64,000 nt of DNA from Anseranas semipalmata. Lineage: Eukaryota > Chordata > Aves > Anseriformes > Anseranatidae. Positions 1-12,913 of the stretch are shown here, piece by piece. Where the stretch lies: positions 24,472 to 88,471 of the forward strand of contig VXAA01003327.1 of NCBI GenBank assembly GCA_013399115.1, written 5' to 3'. The notes below the pieces were generated by a model. It did no database searches. It was not told where the DNA came from and saw only the letters and a list, made by a program, of their open reading frames with translations. The translations under genes were made by a program, and so were the position numbers. How positions within the stretch are numbered: the stretch's first letter is position 1; every line of letters begins with the position of its first letter.

Positions 1-224
1 AACACTAAAATTACACCTAAACCAGCAGATTATGTAGGATGGGGACTCAGGTCCATGCAACAGTACATGATTGTCCAAACTGTTAAAGTTTTACTCCACG
101 CCAGTCCAATTTTGGAGTGAATGAACAAGCAGATTCATGTTCAATGTTGGGGCAAGATCTGGGTTTGGCACAGATAGGACTATTCCAGCAGTTAGTTTGG
201 ATACAGTCACCATGCTTGTAAGGG

Positions 225-792
225 TGTCCTGGTTTCGGCTGGGCTAGAGTTAATTTTCTTCCTAGTAGCTAGTACGGTGCTGTGTTTTGAATTCAGGATG
301 AGAACAATGCTGATAACACACCGATGGTTTAGTTGTTGCAGAGCAGTGCTTACACAGAGCCAAGGATTTTCCAGCTTCTCGTGCTGCCCTGCCAGTGAGG
401 AGGTTGGGGGTACACAAGAAGCTGGGAGGGGACACAACGAGGACAGCTGACCCAAACTGGCCAAAAGGATATTCCATACCATATGACATCATGTTGAACA
501 ATTAATATGGGGTGGCTAGACGGGGTGGGGGGTACTGCTGCTCAGGGACGGGATGGGCATCAGTCAGCGGGTGGTGAGCAATTGCATTGTGCATCACTTG
601 TTTTGTACATTCTATTATTATTATCATCATCATTATTATTATTATCTCCCTTCCTTTTCTGTCCTATTAATCTGTCTTTATCTCAACCCACGAACTTTTT
701 ACTTTTTTTTCCTTCCCAATTCTCTCCCCCATCCCACTGGATGAGCAAACGGCTGTGTGGTGCTTAGCTGCCTGCCGGGTCAAACCACAACA
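225..792 (+). mobile_element. Avian endogenous retrovirus LTR (solo or isolated), plus strand
   Basis: This is a long terminal repeat of an avian ERV family I recognise from memory. It begins TGTCCTGGTTTCGGCTGGG and ends AACCACAACA, so it has the TG...CA ends of a retroviral LTR. About 260 bp in, a CRE-like octamer TGACATCA (484-491) is followed by an eroded TATA-type stretch near 500-510. This promoter order is why I call plus the sense strand. The 3' half has an ATT/ATC-rich microsatellite (about 614-645) and a polypyrimidine stretch before the end. No gag, pol or env sequence flanks it, so it is probably a solo LTR. The 5-bp flanks (AAGGG and GAGAG) do not match, so the target-site duplication has decayed or one end is misplaced. 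The LTR at 51025-51551 is the same or a sister family in the opposite orientation. ERVL versus ERVK class cannot be settled by eye. Open frames inside it are chance frames. Confidence 0.82.
484..491 (+). promoter_or_regulatory. CRE-like site in the U3 region of the LTR
   Basis: TGACATCA differs by one base from the cAMP-response element TGACGTCA. The change is a G to A at the CpG, the expected product of methylated-CpG decay. It lies just upstream of an AT-rich stretch at the place where a TATA box would sit in an LTR promoter. Activity is not implied. The site is evidence for the orientation of the LTR. Confidence 0.4.
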
Positions 793-3700
793 GAGAGTAA
801 GGATATTTTATCGTGCATATCCAGTTGTGCTGTGTCACTGGGCTTCAGAACCGGAAAATATTGCCTTTCACATTTTATTAATTAAAGATAAGTACCTAAA
901 TTCTATTGATTTTCTTGTTTGTTTGTTTGTTTAGCAAATCTTAGCCTTAATCCTCTCAGACATATTACTCCCAGAGTTAAAAACTCCACTGATGGCATAA
1001 CTCTGTGAATCCGGATTCTCTGGATCTCTGTTGATCTGCAGAGCTTCAATTGCTACATCTGTACTATTAAGACATAAAAGTGCCTAGACTGAGGCACTAC
1101 ACCACAATTATGTGCACTATCAGTTTGTAACTATGGTTGTAAAGGGACTCTAACCTAGTCTGGGCCACCTAGAACTCTGAAACAACTTTTGGATGTGAAT
1201 AAGGGAGACTAGCCATATGGATGTGAGTTATGCTTTGTCAATACAGGCAAAGTGATCCCTGGGCCAAGAAGAAGCCCATGGGTAGATGTAGCTGTACTGT
1301 CACGGGATAGAGCTAAACTGACTCACTCCCACATTGCTTGGGATTTATTCACTCTAGAGCAGTGTCTAAACTGCACGCTAGTTGTCTGTGGACCATCTCT
1401 GGGCCCAGGTGGTTCTTGCATAACCTTAAAATATAATTGTGATTTTATGTGCTTTTCAGTACAAAGTGTCAGAAATAACATGAGTTCTGTATTACATCCC
1501 AGCAACATGATGCTTTTATTGCACAAAAGTAAAGGTCTCCACTAGGATGTTGCATGACAAGGGATATTTGAAGGTGCAGTGGCCATGATGTGGTGCTGAA
1601 GGACAACACAGGGCAGCGAGAACCAAGCCTGATTCAGCTTCATTCTCATTGGCTTGGAGGAACAGTCTCTGGAGTCTGCAGTCAAACACATCTTGGATTT
1701 TTCTTGGAGTGAATTAGAATAATTAAGCAATGTAAATCACCAGGGGTCAGTGCCTGCCTTTGATCCCTTACTGTCTTTTATTTAGCAGTGTGGATTCACC
1801 CAGCATGGCTCCTATGACTGAAATATGCATACGTGTTTTCAAGATTAGGAATGTAGTGATTTATTATCTTTTCACATGCAATTGCCTGTAGGATGAACAA
1901 GAACAGCTGTTCAGTATTGTAGAGCAGCAATACACAGTAGTTTGCTGCAGGGTAGGAAAGGAAGGAATTCCATAATTTGATTTGGTAGGGGAGCTTCTAT
2001 CTGCAGAACACAAGTGGCCAAATGCAGGTTTATTCAGGAAATCTTTGTCTTACTGTGAAAAGTGCTATTGTCTCTTAATTACTACTACAGATAGCCAAGT
2101 CCTTAATATTACATCTGTGCTGAAAGGCAGCATCCTCCAGAATCTTGCTGAGGCATTGTCTGTGTTCTGGCACAGAACAAGAAAGACCATCCCAGAATAA
2201 CAGCACCCTCTTCTGATCAGTCTTGGGGTTCTTATTTTTTCCACTATCCATCACTATCAGCTTCCATTACCGCAGTTTCTCAGATCCACTAGGCTCCCAG
2301 AATAGTGTAGTGCACAACAGAATGCTATAGGAAATGAAACCATTCCTATAAATATATGTTCCTTTCTTTTTACTGAAGAAAGTGAAAAACAAGCAAGTTC
2401 ACATGCAAGCAGGATTTATGTTCATGGAAGAGAAAGAATAGAAAAGATTCCTGAGTCATCTTGAGTATTCCCTTGAACACGCAAATATTTCCCTCTCCTC
2501 CCTAGTGCCTTTGTGTTCTTTGTATTCAGCTTCACCTCAGCTAAACAGACCAGGTCTGTTGACTGGCTGTGCTGCTACAAAAATATTCGCAGTTGGCAAC
2601 ATAGACATACTTGCCTTGCAAAGGACACCAATCAAAGGAATACATTATATTCAAAAACAGTTGCAGGCACAGATAGATTTAAAATATATTGCATTTTAGG
2701 TGAGGCTTCCAATCAGTGCTACCACATTTGCAACATCAAGTATTCAACCGTTAGTACATATGAAAATTAATGTTACATGCACAAATCTGGCCTCTTGTGA
2801 ATGTTCTTCAGGTCTCTGAATTGCCTACAGGCAATTGGATGTGAAAAGATAATAAATTACCACCTGCCTTTTGTGCCTTAAAAAAAATGTCCCTTTTAAT
2901 AAGATGATCAAACCTGAAGTTTGAAATTTGCACTTGAGGTTATATATGCACGTACAGTCTCATTGCATAGACAACACAGAAAAGTGCTCAAGACTTGTTA
3001 AGACTTGGCGAATTCTTTTGACAGAACAGCATTGCTTCATCCTGGCTTCTCCACTTTAGAGATCAGTTTCCAGATTGTGCAACTTTTAGATGAGGTATAA
3101 TAAGAAGTGAGAAAGGCACAGATTTAAGAGAAGCAACTTAATGAAAAAAAGTAAAACTTGAACTTATGCTCTTGTCATTATCTGCCCAATCTCCCTTCCG
3201 TATGAACCCACAGTATTGTTTAAATGAGGAAAGAGCAGCTGGAAGGGAACCAGTTTTGCATGATCCCATCTGGAGCTTCATCTTTGTGGCATACTTAAAC
3301 AAGATGCTAGGTTGGTGCATGGGCAGGACTGATAGCATGCTGACGGATTTTAGCAGACAGCATCTAGCAAGCTCTAGTGAGGAAAGCACAGATGGGGAAT
3401 AGTGATTTTTGGCAGCTTATGATTCAGCAAACCTGAATGGATTGAGGACATGAGGAGAGTAAAAAAAGCATCTTCCTGACCTCAGGACTGTCCTCACGCC
3501 AAATCTCAAGCTCCTTTTGCAAAACATGGAAGTATTCAACTATTTGAAAACACTGTATTCAAGTAATTGTATTTCTTTTTAAAGTTGGAAATGGTTATCC
3601 AGATTTTTATGCAAAGTAAAGTTAAAGATAGATACCATTCTCCAAACAAAAAAAAATATGTGAAACTTTACTATTCCAGTCAAGTACCACATATTCCCAT

Positions 3701-5066
3701 AAGCAGCTCGATGCCTTCTCAGGAATTTGATGCCTTCCCAGAAATAACAAACAATTCAAATGCTAGACCTCATACGGAGGAACCAATCTATCTTCACAAT
3801 AGCTTGCAATGAGTCTTTATGAATCTCCTTTCACAATGTAAGGGCAGTGATTGCCAGTGAAAAAACTCTTGTAAAAATGCAAGACTAAATGGCCAGACAG
3901 AACAAGAATAGCTGCATATGCTGTTGAAATGAGTGTCCAATGATTTTTTAAGACAGTCTTCTATGTGAATACCAATGAAGCAAGTGAAAAGTTTTTCCAG
4001 ACAGGAAGATTTTTCCTTACTAATAATTGTTCAGAATCATATGGGAAACTAGAGGTCAAAAATGATCCTGCCTCAACCCTAAAACTGTTAATAACCAAAT
4101 AGACAAGAAGATAAAAGGAAGTATTATTAACTCTGTACTCTCTGTACTCTGAAGTGAAAAAATGCCTGTTTCTAAGAGACCCTGACAGCTACAGTTCTGT
4201 TCTAAATAGACATGTTTTGAGATATTCAGCATTTCCAGTCTGCTTCTTAAGTGATTTTATTTTATTTTTTTTTCTGAAATCTGAAGTCAACCACTTGAAA
4301 CCAGTTTCCCGAATATCTTATAAATACTTTAATCATGACACCATCCTTTTACTCTTTAACTTTTTGCTTTTGGGTTTCTTAGATAACAGAAATCACTTTT
4401 ACTTTAAAAACAAAATGCAGAAAGCAAAACCCATTTGTATAATTACAACTCTGATCTCCTTCCTTCTCCCAGACATAATCCTCCCTAGAAAACTCTCACT
4501 TAATGGGCCATTCCAGTAAACCCTTATAGCTCAAAGATTGCTGTGTTTAATAGAAGTCTGTAAGTGTTGAAAAAGCAAAACTTGCAACAAGATTCCCTGA
4601 AAGCTGTGCTAACTAACAAGCTTAATGGATTTTTAATGGTCCCTTTACAGACTCATGTAAGGGCAATGGAGGCAGTGGTGGTGGGAGGTTATGCTTGTGC
4701 ATAATATTAAAAATATTTTGAATGCTTCACAGCAGCATCAATACCCAGTAGGACTATATTCTCATGGAAAGATACATTAAGGAGTTTCTAATTGAATAGA
4801 GCAGGTATTACACGCCTTTACCATGAGTGCAACTAATGTAATACTCCTGAGGACAACACAGCGCTCCTGTTGCATTAAGTATTTCCATATTAGTAGATTA
4901 TAACATAAAACAATTGCAGGCATGACATCTATGTCTAATCTGATAAAACCTCTGAATCACATATTTGTATGCAAATACAATGTTGAAAGCTGTTGTGAGC
5001 TTAGTAAAGAACTATAGAATAAAAACTTCTGAGTTCAGAAAATTAGCAGTGACTGTAAAATACAGG
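793..5066. other. Gene-free unique sequence
   Basis: I see no gene here. The sequence is AT-rich and of ordinary complexity, with scattered stops in all frames. The longest open stretch is about 120 codons at 4154-4519, with hydrophobic AT-driven composition and no recognisable family. There is a small direct repeat of TCTGTACTC at about 4135-4152. No CR1 or LTR fragment is visible. Confidence 0.7.
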
Positions 5067-5090
5067 CAACAACAACAACAACAACAACAA
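5067..5090 (+). repeat. (CAA)8 microsatellite
   Basis: Eight perfect CAA units. A short open frame through it reads poly-glutamine, but this is only the repeat read in frame. Confidence 0.95.
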
Positions 5091-5348
5091 AGAAACAGAC
5101 CTGGCATCAGCTGGAATTTGCAGTTCTGTCTTTACTATGAAAAGACTGGAAGAAAAATGTGGGGGATTCATAACAGTTTACAGGACAACTTGGAAAATTT
5201 AATGTATACGTGACTTGAATCTATCCTTCTCTTGTTTTCAACCTCTTTTTTTGTTGGTAAAACAATAGATTAAGTTTTCCTCTTGCCAATATTATGTTAA
5301 TTTAATATGTAAATTATTGACTTGACTTTACTGGGTATACAGACGTAA

Positions 5349-5390
5349 CTGATGGCCAAATACGGTCCTTTGAGACGGTAAGGCCATCAG
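5349..5390. repeat. Inverted repeat with 9-bp perfect arms
   Basis: CTGATGGCC (5349-5357) and GGCCATCAG (5382-5390) are exact reverse complements separated by 24 nt. They could form a small stem-loop. The arms are GC-richer than their surroundings. There is no terminal duplication or precursor-like long stem, so I assign no function. Confidence 0.6.
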
Positions 5391-5745
5391 GACTTAGGCA
5401 GTGAAAACACTATCCTATCAGCAGGCAAATGGAATAGATCCTTTCCTGGTTTGCACTTCCAGTTTTATGATTGTACCTGGGAATTGTTCTAAGCAAAAGT
5501 CCTTAATCTGAACATCCCCAGAATATTTGAAAACAGATGATATCTTCTCTTTTGTTGCAGTGTTCTGTTAAAGACCTGAAGATATGAAACAATATGACCT
5601 TTAGCTTTCTAGGAAAAAAGGGATATTTTGCAACACAACTTCTCTCTTGCAAATGAACCATCACAAATTCAATACTCCATTTTGAGCATGTTCAGATAAG
5701 CAGGATTTATGAGTTAAAAAAATCCATGACTTTGGTTTTGGAAAC

Positions 5746-5770
5746 TTTTTTTTTTTTTTTTTTTTTTTTT
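5746..5770 (+). repeat. T25 homopolymer
   Basis: A run of 25 T is followed by a single N at 5780. It has no visible retroposed body beside it. CR1 elements do not carry poly-A tails, so this is best read as a mononucleotide microsatellite. Confidence 0.95.
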
Positions 5771-7395
5771 CCTAGTTTTNTGTATCCTAGATTTCCCATA
5801 GTCATCAAATTATTCTGTTCCACTTTCATTTTCCCAAAATATACTTCCTATCTGGAAATGTTTTGTACTTTGACTTATACCTTAATTTATATAATATAGG
5901 TTTTATTATGTCTGTCTACCTATCCATTTGTATGTGAAGTTTCTTTGCTGGGTTCCCAGGGAGCAGGGATTTGGAGAATGTGTTGTTCAATAGACTCAGG
6001 TGTTGGAGAGGATGAAAAGTAGCTAGCTGCTTTCAGTGTCTCAATTCAGTCTAATCAACCATATATAATGTAAGCCTCAGGAAAGCACCATAGTCATCTA
6101 AACATCTGTCTTCTGAAAGAAAAATCCTTAGTAGTGGAATTTCACACAGGTTTCTGGTATATGTAACATATTCTTTATATTTCTGAACCTTAGGAAGGGA
6201 AACGATAAACAGGCCCTCTTTTTGCAATGTAGTAGGTGCTTTTCATCAACTCTAATATTATCCTCCTAAAGTTTCAGGCATAACAAAGCTGAAACTCCCT
6301 TCTTTATTCAAGTGTATTGGATTTTTTTTGTTGTTGTTATTACTCCTCCTTCCTCCCATTCCAAATGTCCCTAACTATAGGTACTCAAGTTACCTTATAT
6401 CATAGTAACAAGCATGGGCTAAAATAGTGTGGTTTCAGAAGGCTAAGAAGAACTAGATTTTATTTTCACTGTCATAGTTTCGGACATCTATAAGATAAGA
6501 CAGACATCTGTATAATTATACCCTTTGTTCTCTTGAATGAGATTGCGTACTCTATTTTTGAATGTCTTTACATAGTCATGTTACCAAGTTGTCTTAGTTG
6601 TGTTAGGCATGCATTCCTTTGTGGTTTGCCAGTCTAGGATGTCTCAGAGTTCAGCTGACTGGCTGAGTCATCTACAGTACAAGTTTCTTTGTCTGAAGAT
6701 ATCACTCTTAGCTTCCAGTTGGTCAGAACTAGTCAATCCATCAAATTGAATCAGGAAAAATGAAGAAAAGGAGAACACATCTCCTTTTAAAACAAGCCAT
6801 GATTTTTGACCAGATGAATCACAACTTAAACTCCATAAGCTGTATTAACTAGTTCTGCACTGACTATAACAGGAGTCTAAACAAACAGTTCAAATGATGA
6901 CATCTACACAGTACAATGGGTGAATCCCGCCCCTATGTTCTTTCATTGCATTGCAGTGAATTCAACTTATTGAGGCCTCAGTCTTACCTGCCTTCTATCT
7001 GCAGAAATTAAAATCCACAGAGCACCCATTTAGGACCAGACCAAAGTCCACCTAGCTCACAGCTTTATCTTCAGTATTGACCAGAACTGGATGCATTCCA
7101 GCTGTGCTTTGAATGTACATAAACTTTCAGTATACTGTGACAGGAATTTCCACTACATCTCTGCATTTGCTTGAAGACCACCTAGAATCTGCGATTTGTT
7201 CTCTTGTTTTAATGTCCAACCCTCCCCAGCTTTTGCCTTGGAATAGGCAGTGAGTAACTGATCTTCTGTGTGCTGTTCATAACCTTGAAGACCTTAGTCC
7301 CAGATTTCTCTCAGACCCTACAACTCTTTCCCAGGCAGAAGACCAAACTCAGTTATTTTATAGCTTGCTCACTTAGCTATTCCATGCTTTTTTGT

Positions 7396-7422
7396 TTGGT
7401 TGGTTGGTTGGTTGGTTGGTTT
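7396..7422 (+). repeat. (GGTT)n tetranucleotide microsatellite
   Basis: About six GGTT units preceded by a T-rich lead. It is a pure simple repeat and explains the glycine/tryptophan-rich open frame read through it. Confidence 0.9.
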
Positions 7423-10400
7423 TTAGCAGTTTTGTTGCCATTCCATGAACTCTGGAGATTCTTGTTATATAATTTTGGTGATGGCAAACCAGGCTATGAG
7501 CAGGATCTATACAGGGACGTGACACTGTCTAGTGTCAGCATACATTATATTATTGACATTGATAATTGACTTTAGATTGTATCTTATAAGTCATCATACA
7601 TTCTCTGTTTTGTTCTCTATTCTGTTCTTAATAATTCATACTATTCCAGCTGGGTTTTTGTCAGTAAGGAGAGTGGAGCTGATATTTTCATAGAAGAATC
7701 TGTTATAATACCAAGATCTAATTCCTGAGTGGTAATGATCAGCTCAGAGTCCCTCATTCCACATGTAAAGATTAAATTATTATTCCCATGCGCATGACTT
7801 TAAATTTATATTTATTAAATTGTATCTGCTATTGTAATGCCCAGATACTAAGTCTTGTAATTTCTTTGTACTATTTTTTCATTTTGCTCTTGGACACATT
7901 GTTTCTGTTTCACAGGGATTTACAATCTTGGTTGTTTTACTCCAGAAGAGTACCACAGTCATTCCAGAGACCTTAGAGACATTAGTCATGCTTTCCTTCA
8001 AACCTTCACCTATACTGCCACACCATCCCATCAAAAACACATTTCCTTTTCCTGTGAAATACTTCAGGTTCTCAATACAATCCAAACTACATCGTGAATA
8101 AATTGTAAACAACCCTATGCTGTGAGCTGAAGAGTAAGATTCAGAGCAGATTTAGACACATCAGGACCCATAAACCATGCTTAAGCTCAAAATCTGTATA
8201 CACCATCTTTTGAAAGAGCAAAAATCATAATAGTTGCAAGGGAGCTAGAGTGTCCCTTTTCTTATCCTTCGTGTGCCTGATTCACCCACATCCCATGAAG
8301 AACAATCTGCCTACATGCCACCTGAGGAGGGTATTCTTGAGCTCTCTAAGAGCTTAATCCTCCCAGCCAGCATGTCTGCTTGCAAACTACTTGCGTAGTA
8401 GGTGAATTTGGATTTGAGGAAGAGTTACAACCCACAGGTCAGAAAACAACAGTCAAAGCCAATGCCTCTGAATGGGAATGTTAAATGTGGACTGTACAAA
8501 TTCATGTAGTTATTATTGAGTGTACATACAGAAGATGAAAGACTGTAATTTTTTTTTTTTTCTTGTACTATTAAGTACACTCATGTCATCAGCTTCTAAA
8601 CTCATTAACTCCAGGACATTTAAGTTCTGCCAGTTTTATTCCCAATCCTGCTGAGAGTTTGTTATTTCTTAGAAATTAACTCATCTCAATTGCTTTGATT
8701 CCCTGAATTCCCAGTCAGTTCATTCCCTGATGAGACCACAGTTTTAACTTGCTTCCACTCAAAAATGGTCATACACACACACACAGTGCAAGTGTAACTT
8801 GTACTTTTTCCAGTTCATTATTTACCCATATATTTAGCTTACATGTTCCCTTTGGGAGGTAAGTTCCCTAAGTGCAAAGTTTTAATCATAAGGCTTGTGG
8901 CTTTTTACTCAGTGCCAAAAGCACTGTTTCTGATAGCATTTTGGCTCTGCTTAAGTATCCAAAGGTGTAGTACTGTGGGGTGGAGGAATGATGGCCTTCC
9001 ATTAACAGTGCCCAGTGTAGCACATATCTTTGTAAGCATGGGACAGAACGACTGCTCAGAACACAGCTCTCCCCTCCCTGCTCCACCATGCACAGAGTTA
9101 TAGAGTATAACTCTGTGCCCCATGCCCAATTTAAGATTAATAAAAGATACATTTAGTTTCTGGTTGATAGATTAGCATTTTCTGCTGCAGTTCTGTCCAT
9201 TATTGCTTTGAAAAGAAAAAAAAACATCTGAACTAATGATGCTTCTGGCATCCTCTTTGACCATGCTGTGAAAACTCTGCCTGCACTTGCAAACTCTCAC
9301 AAAGCAGTGTAATCTACTGCAGTTCTTGCATCTTTTCAAAATCTGAGGTAATTTTCATCTCCATGTGCAATTTAGTGTGGATTCTGACTTTGAACTCTGC
9401 AAGATTTTCTGCCTTCAATCTTTTTTTTTCCGTTCCCTGCAATATTTTCTGTTCCCTTGCAGAATGTCAGCACTGCTAGAGCTTCGTCAGTGGTAAAGCA
9501 TTTCGCTGGGCAAATTCTGTTTTGTCAAGAGCCTGTTCTAAAACTTTCAGGTTTGTCTGTGTATGTCTGTGTGTGTTTTGTTGAAAATAGCATCTTGTCT
9601 CTGGCTTCTTATCAAGCTTGTTTAATCTTCCCCCACCAAAATGAAAAGGCTGCTTCTTCCACTCAGATCAGTCAGAAGATTATCTCAGCCTTTTTGTCCA
9701 CTTTGACAAAATGTCACTCATGTTTCATTTTCACACAGGTGTCAGTGCTCTTCAGATTTCTATAATTAGTTTCACAGTCAGTCACCTCTGCACGACTCAA
9801 CTGAAAATTACTAAAAAATGTGAGTGCTTCAGCCTAGGCTATTTTCAGAAATAAAGTTACCTTATGGCTGTCTTTTGTGTAGTGTACATTTGTTGCACAT
9901 TCACTTGACTTTTTAATATCACAATTGGAGTTCCGTAGTAAAACGTATTTGTGTTGCTATTTCCCATTTGACCTTCACATTTCCACTGTTTCAGGTCTGA
10001 TGGGTTTTGTTAGTTCTTTCCTTTGTTTTCTCGTCTCTATTTAATCTTGAGGTAGTGCTCAACAGAGAATACTAAAGGAAGGGTGGTGCTGAGGGGCACC
10101 CATCCTCTGCATTTCTCTGGGATGAGGGGGCCTGGCAAAGGAGCAAATGTTCTGGATTATCCTGCCTCCTGCTTCCAGCTGGTTCTGCAACCTACAGAAA
10201 GGCTAAACAAGCAGTCAGCAATGCACCTACTAGCACAACAGCCCAAAGGACTCCTGTCCTCAGACCTCAGACCTCAGACCTTCTCTTCTGGTTGCCCAGC
10301 TTTCTTTGATTTGTTTGACCCACACCACTGCCTGAAGCATTTCTTGTCACCCCTCCAATGACATTGCCTTCCTCCATCTTCTGTTTTGTTCTATGGGAGC

Positions 10401-12892
10401 TTGCAGTTTAATGGGTGAGGTGAATGTTAGGGAGAGCAGGCAGGGGAGGCTCCAAGTGCAGAGGAACCATCCCAGCACAGAATCGCTTCCAAACAGCTTT
10501 GATGCAGCATCACTTGGAGCTAAGTGACATATAGTGTTGTCACTTTTGGTTGCTCTTGATTTCACTTCAAATGTCTAGTTCCTCAAATACTCAGTTTCCA
10601 TGCATGCTAGTTCCCCCTTGGATTCCCTTCTGAAGCCAGCGAATTACTTCTGAGAAGAAACGAAGACAAAATCACCATGATATTCATTCCAAATAGACAA
10701 CATGGAGGTGTATCACATCACTGTTTTTCTCCAACAATGACATTCTTCTAACATCATCTGAGCCAAACCTGTCCTCTGTTTCTTCCCCACACCCTTGTAA
10801 CAAGGCATGGGGTACAACACAATGCTGCGAAAGCACTGCTCTGATGTGCTCTGACATAACCTTATCATTTTTTTTTCATCCCTTTGAACTGAAAAGAGAA
10901 ATAAGAAAACCAAAGAACTACAAAGGACACTGAGACCAACTATGGTGTGACACACAGATGTGACTAGTTTCCTCCTGAGCGTGCTAGCACCAGACAGGGA
11001 GGACATGGGCCAGCTCACACCAGCTGTCCTGAGGGCTTGAGGTTTCTCCACATTGAAGCAATTTGCAGCATGTTCCCCTGAGCAACAAAGCTTGGGCTTG
11101 CTCAGTGACAGAAGAGAGAAGGACAGTTATGCTTCCCACTGCCTGAGTTTTAGGTGGCACTGTGTGCAAAGACCTTATACGTAAATGTTATGCAGCTATA
11201 ACTCTGCATATTGTTTCTGGATACTTGAATTTTCATTTGTGAAGTTGGTAGTGCTGTGGTTTCAGTATAGAAAGCTGACTGGAAATTCTGTTATTAACAA
11301 AAATAGTTATTTATTTTTCATGCCAATCTACTTCCTGTAGTAATACTGGAGTAATCCTTTTGAATAAGCTTGTTCAGATTTAAACTGAATTTAATATTTA
11401 CCTCAACTCTAGGATCACAGCCTTTGAAGTTGCCAGCAAAAGGAAAATGACTTTAATATTAGAAATTACCAATATGCAGAATCTTCAAATCCCTGTGTTT
11501 TCTGCTTTTATATTATTTTTGTGTTTGGACTAAGGTCAAATTCTCATTAATATAAATCATATTACTGTATAGCTTAATGAAAAAAAAAAAAAAAAAGGAA
11601 GAATTGAAAGGAGAATACCCAAGTCATTTGGGTTGGGTTGGTATTGTTTTTTCTTTTCCCTAAAATATGCACATTTTCTGAAATCTTGATTATTTTTTTT
11701 TACCCATTCAGCAAAAGGGAAAAAATATTGAAGTCTTACGGTTCTTCTGGGATTGAAAAGAAAAGCTTTCCTCTGCCTCCAATGCTAAGTGTGACTTACC
11801 TGACCAAATATAAATATCCTGATCTAAATTAGTCACACCAGCTTCCTCTTATAATTGATAATTATGTACTGCGAAGGTAAAATTCATTTAATCCTAAAGT
11901 AGATGTCTACATTTGGTCAAATGAATTATACCTTAAAAATATTAATGTTTCTCCATTGACCACAGGAAACACAGTCTGACTTGCTCAGATGTAGCCCTCT
12001 ATACTATATTTTAGCTACTATATAAAAGCAGGCGCAACAAATCTAAAACCAGGTCCCTATTTCTCAGATTAGACCTCACAAAAAGCAGAAATAAAAACAT
12101 CACTACATTGAGAAAATGGACTGAATGACTTCCCTTCAAGGCAAATACAGGGAGCAAAGTAGGTTGTTAAATAGCTCTTTTCTATCATTATAGCTACTTA
12201 CTTCTCAAAGAGAATGTTTTAAATGAATGATAAATTAAAATTATTATATTTATTAAATTTCCTTTTTAGACCACATGCTAAGCTTCTTCTGTCCAGCTTC
12301 AATGAAATACGTATATTTCACTTTAGAAAATAATTCAAAAATTGAGCTGATTATGAAGGATGAGCCTGTTCTCCTGAGGCACCAAAAAGGATATTTCACT
12401 GAGAACCTTTGGATCGGGAATACATAATGTAACATATATATGGTAATAGCAGTTTGAATGATTCTAAGCAACACAATTTGTTTCTTATCTGAACAATAGA
12501 GCACATATTAAGCAAAAACGTATACATACTTTTTTATTAGTATTATTACATATACATTATTAAAGCTCCCTGATGCTTTTTTGCAGTGGTATTGCCTAGT
12601 CAGCTACTCTATTTTGTATGTGTGTAATTGATTTCTCCTTCCTAAGCAAGGTATTTCACATCAGCTTTTTGTTGAATTTTGAACCAATTCTCTCACTGAT
12701 GAAGATTCATTTTAAATGTTAATCATGTGTTCCACCCACCTTAAACTATCCTCATTTTGTCATCAAGAAACTTCATGAGTGTACTTATTTACATCACCTA
12801 AGTAATTAATATTTACCAAAAATATTTAGCATATTTCTTCAACCAGTGATTCCATATAAAAAGATTTAAGCTAGGCTTTGTTTCTTTGTGTT

Positions 12893-12913
12893 GATGTCCT
12901 ATGCTAGGACATC
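12893..12913. repeat. Perfect 9-bp hairpin, 3-nt loop
   Basis: GATGTCCTA, loop TGC, TAGGACATC. Arms are perfectly complementary. By rough base-composition arithmetic, a few such hairpins are expected by chance in 64 kb, so this is only a structural note. Confidence 0.6.

Noticed and set aside
4154..4519. 121-codon hydrophobic plus-strand frame
   Set aside because: No family signature, no splice or promoter context, composition follows AT-rich DNA.
8813..8863. Mini-exon between TTTTTCCAG and GAG/GTAAGT
   Set aside because: About 45 nt with stops in one frame and no neighbouring exons. Such signal pairs occur by chance in 64 kb.
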